In this document: positions 5,346 to 9,934 of the stretch, one piece after another
Layout: each line of letters opens with the position of its first letter
Position numbering within the stretch: the stretch's first letter is position 1
Assembly: GCA_964477485.1 (NCBI GenBank)
Contig: CAYZEE010000039.1
Coordinates: forward strand, 1-9,934
Length of the DNA stretch: 9,934 nucleotides
Direction of reading: 5' to 3'
Origin: CAYZEE01 sp964477485
Lineage (GTDB): Bacteria > Patescibacteriota > Microgenomatia > Levybacterales > UBA12049
Translations under genes and position numbers: made by a program
The notes under the pieces: model-generated
The model's database searches: none
The model's input: only the letters and a program-made list of their open reading frames with translations
Told to the model about the DNA's origin: nothing

Positions 5346-8066
5346 ATGGGAACAATTAATTGGCACAAGTTGGAGGCGGGATATTTACTTAAACAGTTTT
5401 CTCTCTATTTTTCGAATTTACAAAGTAAGTCAAATGTATTTATTTCCCGCTCCGTATTCTTTTCTCCTCTATTTTTCATTTTAATAATCGGCTGTATTGT
5501 TCTCCTCCTCTTTCTCCGCTGGCTTTATCTCTTTAAAAAATCCTTGACGGAAGAGTCGGTCTTATTAGAGCTTACTCCTCCTACATTTACCGATATGTCT
5601 GCCTACACGACCAAAGAACTCTTTTCCGTTATTCATGGACTGGGGAAATACCGCAAAGTTTGGGAAAAGATTATTGGAATAAAACCAAAGATTTCCTTTG
5701 AAATTGTCTCGACCAAAGAGCAGGGCATACGCTACCTGGTAAGAACGACTCCCTATTATGCGGGTAATTTTAAACGATATATCCTTTCCTACTTACCACA
5801 AGTACGTGTCAAGGAAACGAATGATTATTTGACCAACCATTCTACGAAATCAGAAACGGGTAAAAAGCGAATTGTAGAATTCAAACTGAGTCGCCATTTT
5901 GCCTATCCTCTGAAAAAACAAGATACCTTAGGAGAACACGACCCGGTGGCATATATCACCGGTATGATGACAAAGTTGATGCCGAACGAATTAATTTCTT
6001 TTCAGATCGTGCTGTCTCCCATTAAGAAAAGCGAAACAAATATCATAAAACGAATGATACTTCGCAATGAAAATGTTTTAGTACACCTGGATAGCTTCCA
6101 CGTACCCTCGTATCTAAAACCAGTTACGGCAATGTTCTCAATTGTTCCCAAGCTTATATTTAAAATAGGAAGTGAGGCTCAGTGGGCGCTTTCTGAACTA
6201 ATGCACCCAAATACCCAACCAGTGTATTTAAGACAAAATTACGCTTATCAACAACTGCAAATACAACAACAGATAAAACCGGCACGAACTCTTACGAGTT
6301 TTGAACAGGCAACCATCCAATCAGTCCAGGAGAAGATTGACCAGCCTCTTTTTGAAACCACCATACGACTTCTTATGGTACTTAAAGATACTCAAGGACA
6401 ACAAGAGCGTATCGACGGCTTTATTTCTTCCTTAGAAAGTTTCGCGGTCCCGGGATACCAGTCTTTGGTAAAATCCAACCTCCTTTCTGATCTTCTTTTG
6501 GGGAAAGTTCGCACGCTTACGTTTAAGAAACGCTTACTTTCTTTTCTAACCAATAGTGGTTCTTCCTTCCTTTCTGCCTCAGAAATTGCCGACTTATACC
6601 ATTTTCCCTACAGCCGCGTCACACAAACGGAAAATATCGTCAAGGTATATTCAAAAGAACTACCGGCTCCACTCTTCTTAAAACAAGGTACAAAATTAGA
6701 TGTAATCTTTGGGAAGAATACCTATGGAGGAACAACCACAGACATCGGCGAAACCATAGAACAACGGAAAACCCATATGTATATTGTGGGAAGAACTGGC
6801 TCCGGCAAAACCACCCTCATGTTTTCCCTGGCCGAACATGACATTGAAGAAGGACGGGGGTTAGCGTTTATTGATCCCCATGGCGATGTCTCCGAGGATT
6901 TATTAGCTTCAGTTCCTCTTAGTAGAAAAGATGACCTTATCTATGTTAACCCCTGGGATATCAAACACCCCATCGGTATAAATGTTTTGGAGCTAACAGA
7001 AGGTTTAGATGAGGATGAAGAGGAACTCGAAAAAGAGGTTGTTTGTGAAGGAGTTATTTCTCTTTTTAAAAAAGTGTTTTCCAAGGACGAAAACGCCAAT
7101 GCCCACCGGATTGAACATATCTTGCGAAATACGATTTATACTGCTTTTTATGTTCCAGACAGGACATTGTTTACGATTAACAAACTTCTTACCGACTCCA
7201 ATTTCCGTAGACAAACAATTTCAAAAGTAGACGATGAGGATTTACTGAATTTCTGGAAAGCAGAGTTTGGCAAAGCCGGCGATTACCAGATTGTCAAAAT
7301 GACTCAAGGGGTAACAGCCAAAGTGGGAAGATTTTTACGTTCTCCGACTGCTAGGCGTATGCTTGAGCAACCAAAATCAACCATAAACTTTAACGAAATC
7401 TTAAACGGCAAGATTTTAATCTGCAACCTGTCACAGGGAAAACTCGGTGAAGATACGACAAAACTTATCGGAACAACCATTCTGACCAAGCTGCAACAGG
7501 CAGCCCTCCGTCGCTCCACCATTTCCCAGGAGAAACGGACGCCCTTTTACCTCTATATTGATGAGTTTCAAAACTTTGCTACCCTTTCGTTTATCAAGAT
7601 TGTTTCCGAAGGGAGAAAATACGGCCTAAACCTCATCATGGCCGAACAATCGACCTCCCAACAACAGGAGCAAACCATTATCAACCAAATATTGGCAAAC
7701 GTTACCACCATTATTGTGTTTCGCAGCGGCAATTATATTGATGAAGAGTTGATGCTTAACCAGTTTGCACCGTACTTGCAAAAAGGCGATATCATGAATT
7801 TACCCCGGTATCATTTCTACATTAAAATATCAGCGCTTGTTTCAGAAGAACCGTTTTCCGGAGTTACCATTTACAATCCGGTTGTCAAAGATCAACAAAA
7901 GATGGCAATACTCACTGCAGCTTCTCAAAAAAATTGGGCGATTATCTATGTAAAACCAAAAAGGGAAATTGTTAAAAAGAATGAGGTTGATACAGACCAA
8001 AATGAACCATCTACTGAAGGAAAAAACGTAAAAAGATCCGGATTGCCCAAAAGAAAAAGAAGATGA
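5346..8066 (+). CDS. TraD/VirD4-type conjugative coupling ATPase
   Basis: A 906-residue membrane-anchored ATPase expected to link DNA to a type IV secretion channel and pump it during conjugation. A single hydrophobic segment lies at about residues 37-62 (VFFSPLFFILIIGCIVLLLF), followed by a long cytoplasmic region of about 400 residues of the kind found in such proteins of candidate-phyla bacteria. The ATPase domain starts with Walker A GRTGSGKT (482-489) and AFIDPHGD, and has Walker B YIDEF with D739-E740. FQNFATLSFIKIVSEGRKYG and LIMAEQS downstream match the TraD/TraG C-terminal pattern. The tail is lysine/arginine-rich (KRSGLPKRKRR). No Shine-Dalgarno sequence precedes the ATG. Neighbouring integrase and replication-relaxation genes support a transfer role. 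It could alternatively be a HerA/FtsK-like DNA pump, but the membrane anchor and motifs favour coupling protein. Confidence 0.88.
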   Translation: MGTINWHKLEAGYLLKQFSLYFSNLQSKSNVFISRSVFFSPLFFILIIGCIVLLLFLRWLYLFKKSLTEESVLLELTPPTFTDMSAYTTKELFSVIHGLGKYRKVWEKIIGIKPKISFEIVSTKEQGIRYLVRTTPYYAGNFKRYILSYLPQVRVKETNDYLTNHSTKSETGKKRIVEFKLSRHFAYPLKKQDTLGEHDPVAYITGMMTKLMPNELISFQIVLSPIKKSETNIIKRMILRNENVLVHLDSFHVPSYLKPVTAMFSIVPKLIFKIGSEAQWALSELMHPNTQPVYLRQNYAYQQLQIQQQIKPARTLTSFEQATIQSVQEKIDQPLFETTIRLLMVLKDTQGQQERIDGFISSLESFAVPGYQSLVKSNLLSDLLLGKVRTLTFKKRLLSFLTNSGSSFLSASEIADLYHFPYSRVTQTENIVKVYSKELPAPLFLKQGTKLDVIFGKNTYGGTTTDIGETIEQRKTHMYIVGRTGSGKTTLMFSLAEHDIEEGRGLAFIDPHGDVSEDLLASVPLSRKDDLIYVNPWDIKHPIGINVLELTEGLDEDEEELEKEVVCEGVISLFKKVFSKDENANAHRIEHILRNTIYTAFYVPDRTLFTINKLLTDSNFRRQTISKVDDEDLLNFWKAEFGKAGDYQIVKMTQGVTAKVGRFLRSPTARRMLEQPKSTINFNEILNGKILICNLSQGKLGEDTTKLIGTTILTKLQQAALRRSTISQEKRTPFYLYIDEFQNFATLSFIKIVSEGRKYGLNLIMAEQSTSQQQEQTIINQILANVTTIIVFRSGNYIDEELMLNQFAPYLQKGDIMNLPRYHFYIKISALVSEEPFSGVTIYNPVVKDQQKMAILTAASQKNWAIIYVKPKREIVKKNEVDTDQNEPSTEGKNVKRSGLPKRKRR

Positions 8067-8070
8067 AAAT

Positions 8071-8096
8071 TGTACCTACGCGTAGGTACATTATTT
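8071..8096 (+). terminator. 20-bp perfect palindrome, likely terminator of the ATPase gene
   Basis: TGTACCTACGCGTAGGTACA (8071-8090) is a perfect palindrome starting 4 nt after the stop codon, followed by TTATTTT. As RNA it folds into an 8-bp stem with a CGCG loop, a plausible terminator with an imperfect U-tract. As DNA, the symmetry could equally be a protein-binding site. Confidence 0.6.
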
Positions 8097-8140
8097 TAGA
8101 AATTTTAAAGCTAATTGGAGAAAAAATACAGCGTTTATAT

Positions 8141-8160
8141 TCTTATATATACATATAAGA
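8141..8160. repeat. 8-bp inverted repeat upstream of the replication-relaxation gene
   Basis: TCTTATAT and ATATAAGA are perfect arms around ATAC, about 60 bp before the next start codon and just upstream of its likely promoter. It could be an operator or activator site, but it is AT-only apart from one C and G per arm pair and one C in the spacer. Confidence 0.35.
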
Positions 8161-8173
8161 GGATGTAATTAAG

Positions 8174-8203
8174 TTGTATACAGAAACTTGACTTAACTAT
8201 ATT
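8174..8203 (+). promoter_or_regulatory. Possible promoter of the replication-relaxation gene
   Basis: TTGTAT (8174-8179) and TATATT (8198-8203) are 18 nt apart and would start transcription near 8210, leaving a leader of about a dozen bases. A TTGACT at 8189-8194 lies too close to the -10 to be its partner. Confidence 0.35.
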
Positions 8204-8221
8204 GTAAATTTCAAATGTCCT

Positions 8222-8992
8222 ATGCAAATACCAACTGTTACCAAATCTCAACGACGCATTATTTTTTATCTTTCATCTTTTCGCTTCCTCTATATTACTC
8301 ACCTTCAAAACCTTTTTTCTCACAAAGATCCTCACCGGATAAAAGAATGGCTTACTGATCTTAAAGAAAAAAAATTCATCTCAATCATCAAAGACCCAAA
8401 AAACAAAACCAAACCATATATTATCTGTTTAAATCAAAAGGCACGGTATATTTTAAAAGAAGACTCAGATATTGATAAAAATTTTCTCAACCGGTTGTAT
8501 AAGGAAAAGAATACCGGTGATGACTTTATAAGTAGACACCTAGTTATCACTGATACCTATTTGTATTTTCTGAAAAATAAAGATAAAAAGGCACAGATTG
8601 ACTTTTTTACCCAGCAGGACTTACAAGGTTATGACTATTATCCCGATCCTTTGCCTGACGCCTATATTGATGAACATGATGGTAAAGAACACAATCGCTA
8701 TTTTCTATATTATTTTGATACAAGTATGTCAGCAAAGGAATTACGTTATCACATAGGCTCCTATTTTAAATATGCGGAAAGTGGCAATTGGCAGGAAAAT
8801 ACAGACAATGTTTCCTTCCCAGCATTCCTTTTGATTTTTGAGAGTGAACGCAAAAAGAAGCATATTTACTATTATGCAAAATCCCTTTTGGAAAAGTCAT
8901 TCACTGATGAAATTGAGATATTTTTGACAACAAAGGAGAAAATATTAAAGGGTCAAAAAGACACGAATATTTGGGAAAGAGTAGAAGTGTAA
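8222..8992 (+). CDS. Replication-relaxation family protein
   Basis: A 256-residue protein with an N-terminal winged-helix-like DNA-binding region (about residues 8-80: SQRRIIFYLSSFRFLYITHLQNLF, then a basic turn and KKFISIIKDP). The second domain contains P145-D146-A147 (LPDAYIDEHDG) and YYFDTSMSAKELRYHIGSYFKY, with D166 in the acidic position. This layout matches replication-relaxation proteins of plasmids and conjugative elements, whose second half resembles a PD-(D/E)XK nuclease fold. The residue that is usually glutamate before this aspartate is replaced here (FLYYFD), so catalytic activity is doubtful. The family is linked to DNA relaxation and plasmid maintenance, with the exact role unclear. 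The start has no Shine-Dalgarno sequence. It lies downstream of the coupling ATPase but has its own apparent promoter. Confidence 0.8.
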   Translation: MQIPTVTKSQRRIIFYLSSFRFLYITHLQNLFSHKDPHRIKEWLTDLKEKKFISIIKDPKNKTKPYIICLNQKARYILKEDSDIDKNFLNRLYKEKNTGDDFISRHLVITDTYLYFLKNKDKKAQIDFFTQQDLQGYDYYPDPLPDAYIDEHDGKEHNRYFLYYFDTSMSAKELRYHIGSYFKYAESGNWQENTDNVSFPAFLLIFESERKKKHIYYYAKSLLEKSFTDEIEIFLTTKEKILKGQKDTNIWERVEV

Positions 8993-8996
8993 GAAT

Positions 8997-9034
8997 AAAA
9001 AAACCGCAAGCGGAAGATGACTCCCGCCTGCGGT
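8997..9034 (-). terminator. Rho-independent terminator of the DUF2958 gene, probably shared
   Basis: On the minus strand ACCGCAGGCGG pairs along its length with CCGCTTGCGGT (11 pairs, one G-U) around 10 nt, followed by a run of T (the A-run 8997-9003 on the plus strand). It begins 6 nt after the stop codon of the minus-strand gene. On the plus strand the same stem has one A-C mismatch and no U-tract, so it would act only weakly for the replication-relaxation gene. Confidence 0.88.
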
Positions 9035-9040
9035 CTAAGA

Positions 9041-9334
9041 TTACTTAGCCATAACTTCGGATAACCGGCATGGTTTAAAATACCGGTCCCGTTCAATGGG
9101 TAGTCCCAGCTTTCCCCGATTTGAGAGAAGTTCTGACAGAGTGAAATATCCAAGCTCCGGAAAGTCACCCACAACATACCCGTAAAAAGTATCTTTTCCA
9201 TCAAACTCAATCGCGTACCAGGTCCAGCCAAAGTCCGGATAAAAGAACTTCGCAATTACCATCGGATCTTCGACGTTTTCCTGAGAGTACAACGGCGGTA
9301 ACTTCTCAAGAACCTCTTTTGTTAATATTTTCAT
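9041..9334 (-). CDS. Likely internal start: DUF2958 protein alone
   Basis: Nested in frame within the larger gene. ATG at 9334-9332 (MKILTKEVLEKLPPLY) is preceded on the minus strand by AAAGGA with a 7-nt gap, while most genes in this window have no such site. The 97-residue product would be a complete DUF2958 domain of the family's usual size. Whether both forms are made is inference. Confidence 0.5.
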   Translation of the reverse strand: MKILTKEVLEKLPPLYSQENVEDPMVIAKFFYPDFGWTWYAIEFDGKDTFYGYVVGDFPELGYFTLSELLSNRGKLGLPIERDRYFKPCRLSEVMAK

Positions 9335-9484
9335 AGATTGTTCCTTTCTGTAACTGGCAAGAAGTCTTTTTCCCTTCCTGCTGTCAAAACTAATAAATTC
9401 AAGCTTTTTACCGTAGATGGCAACCCGAAATTCTTTTAGCCGTTCATCAACGGTATAACCTTTGTAAGTTGGTAAAACATACAT
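9041..9484 (-). CDS. DUF2958 protein with an in-frame N-terminal module
   Basis: The 147-residue product has two parts. Residues 1-50 (MYVLPTYKGYTVDERLKEFR and on to LLASYRKEQS) look like a compact conserved module of mobile elements that I cannot name. Residues 51-147 are a DUF2958 domain: LPPLYSQE, GWTWYAIEFDGKDTFYGYV, ELGYFTLSEL and GLPIERDRYF. Its biochemical function is unknown. The ATG at 9484 is preceded by an excellent GGAGGTG at a 6-nt spacing; a TTG at 9499 lies upstream of that site and is not the likely start. Met51 (9334) also has its own AAAGGA 7 nt upstream, so DUF2958 alone (97 residues) is probably made too. Such proteins are common beside plasmid and conjugative genes. Confidence 0.85.
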   Translation of the reverse strand: MYVLPTYKGYTVDERLKEFRVAIYGKKLEFISFDSRKGKRLLASYRKEQSMKILTKEVLEKLPPLYSQENVEDPMVIAKFFYPDFGWTWYAIEFDGKDTFYGYVVGDFPELGYFTLSELLSNRGKLGLPIERDRYFKPCRLSEVMAK

Positions 9485-9531
9485 ATCTTTCACCTCCAAT
9501 CTGGATAAAAATAAATAAGCTGGAGAGGATT

Positions 9532-9749
9532 TTTTGTCCTGTCCATCAACAAAGGGGCATGGGGTGAGAAACAGATGTCAAAAGTTTTTCTGAAGTAAAA
9601 CGAAGAAAAAGGATTTTAACGCCTGTCAGAAAAATGCGGACCGTTGATAATAAGTTTTATTCTTATTTGCATTTTTCTACAGGCTTGAAACCCGCCTTTT
9701 GATAGCTGTTTTGAACCCCATATAATGAGAAGAAAAGGACAGGACAAAA
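9532..9749. repeat. Large nested inverted repeat (possible structured RNA, oriT or small element)
   Basis: Three pairs of arms nest inside each other. The outermost is TTTTGTCCTGTCC (9532-9544) with GGACAGGACAAAA (9737-9749), perfect over 13 bp. Next, 9559-9584 pairs with 9696-9721, 21 of 26 Watson-Crick plus two G-T. Then 9621-9637 pairs with 9669-9684, 16 pairs with one bulged C at 9627. A 6-bp hairpin (AATAAG/CTTATT, 9649-9667) caps it. The order and distances are consistent with one long rod-like fold, with a roughly 36-nt versus 11-nt asymmetric interior loop. No gene of more than about 22 codons was found in it. It fills most of the divergent gap between the DUF2958 gene and the right-edge gene. 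Confidence 0.75.
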
Positions 9750-9804
9750 CTGATTATCTATAGCAATTGGTTAGTATTCAAACTACTAAGTCATAAAAAA
9801 TCCC

Positions 9805-9833
9805 TTGACAATTGAAGTTATTTTACATAGAAT
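9805..9833 (+). promoter_or_regulatory. Near-consensus sigma70 promoter of the right-edge gene
   Basis: A perfect TTGACA (9805-9810) and TAGAAT (9828-9833) are 17 nt apart. Transcription would start near 9840, about 19 nt before the ATG at 9859. The -10 box overlaps the left arm of the inverted repeat at 9830-9853. Confidence 0.78.
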
Positions 9834-9853
9834 ATGAAAATAGTTTCATATTC
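9830..9853. promoter_or_regulatory. Perfect 10-bp inverted repeat, likely operator
   Basis: GAATATGAAA (9830-9839) and TTTCATATTC (9844-9853) are perfect inverted arms around ATAG, covering the -10 box and start point of a strong promoter and ending 5 nt before the start codon. The form suits a dimeric winged-helix repressor, probably the product of the gene it precedes. Confidence 0.65.
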
Positions 9854-9858
9854 GATAT

Positions 9859-9934
9859 ATGACGAAAACAAAAACAGATGAGACAAAACTACAAAAACTA
9901 TTAAAACTTATCTCCAATGAGAATAAGTTCAAGA
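9859..9934 (+). CDS. Start of a gene cut by the right edge, possibly an ArsR-like regulator
   Basis: An open frame begins at ATG 9859 and runs 25 codons to the window edge. After a polar start, the residues KLQKLLKLISNENKFK recall the beginning of ArsR-family repressors (a helix followed by the pattern LSNENRLKIL). The strong promoter and the perfect palindrome over its -10 box fit an autorepressed regulator. With only 25 residues the family call is tentative. No Shine-Dalgarno sequence is seen. Confidence 0.5.
   Translation, partial: MTKTKTDETKLQKLLKLISNENKFK

Noticed and set aside
7005..7522. Frames inside the coupling ATPase gene on both strands
   Set aside because: They are contained in the ATPase coding frame and show no motifs or start signals.
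8953..9255. 100-residue minus-strand frame overlapping the DUF2958 gene
   Set aside because: It overlaps the clear DUF2958 coding frame and the terminator, and has no start signal, so it is an out-of-frame shadow.
9485..9499. TTG start at 9499 for the DUF2958 gene
   Set aside because: The GGAGGTG ribosome site lies between this TTG and the ATG at 9484, so initiation at the ATG is far more likely.
9634..9702. 22-codon frame inside the nested repeat, from the ATG at 9634
   Set aside because: No ribosome site or promoter, and its sequence is explained by the inverted repeat arms.
9532..9749. Miniature transposon with 13-bp terminal repeats
   Set aside because: Not adopted as the main call because no clean target-site duplication is visible at the ends; it is kept only as an alternative for the nested repeat.
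5340..9934. Right attachment site of the element
   Set aside because: No second copy of the tRNA-Lys 3' end was seen, so the element must extend past the window.
1..9934. CRISPR array or defence system
   Set aside because: No regularly spaced repeats and no nuclease, toxin or defence-type gene pair were found. The structured repeats are single inverted repeats.

Overview
The window looks like a stretch of AT-rich bacterial chromosome (about positions 1-3260) joined at a tRNA gene to the left part of an integrated mobile element (about 3308 to beyond the right edge). The gene set suggests a member of the Candidate Phyla Radiation (Patescibacteria, possibly a Microgenomates-like lineage). The pointers are a large serine recombinase ending in a tRNA gene, a membrane-anchored TraD/VirD4-like ATPase with a long N-terminal region, a replication-relaxation protein and a DUF2958 protein. 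Most starts also lack a clear Shine-Dalgarno sequence. This placement is inferred from gene content and style, not from a marker gene.

Left side, 1-3260: the last few codons of an unidentified gene are followed by a strong terminator. Next come a Nudix hydrolase (+) and, convergent with it, a two-gene minus-strand unit. That unit is a SAM-dependent methyltransferase, with a good sigma70-type promoter almost touching its start codon, followed by a PfkB-family sugar kinase. About 420 bp without genes then leads to tRNA-Lys(CTT), whose 5' end forms one arm of a perfect 12-bp inverted repeat.

Element, 3308 to the right edge: a large serine recombinase (minus strand) reads antisense into the 3' end of the tRNA and takes its stop codon from there. 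This marks the tRNA as the probable attachment site. Upstream of the recombinase, with a 5-nt gap, is a 56-residue gene that is easy to miss and may encode a recombination accessory or directionality factor. A divergent promoter region (5172-5345) serves this pair and a 906-residue TraD/VirD4-type ATPase, the DNA-pumping component of conjugation. A 20-bp perfect palindrome follows the ATPase, then a replication-relaxation family gene, then a convergent minus-strand gene that joins a small conserved N-terminal module to DUF2958. The two ends of that convergent pair share a terminator.

Right end, 9485-9934: a gene-free divergent region holds a large nested inverted repeat (9532-9749). Beyond it is a near-consensus promoter whose -10 box sits inside a perfect 10-bp inverted repeat, driving a gene cut off by the window edge whose first residues resemble an ArsR-type regulator. 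The coding content reads as one end of an integrative conjugative or mobilizable element: integration and excision (recombinase plus small protein), DNA transfer (ATPase), replication or relaxation functions, and control. No relaxase, no VirB4-like ATPase and no second attachment site are visible, so the element must continue to the right.
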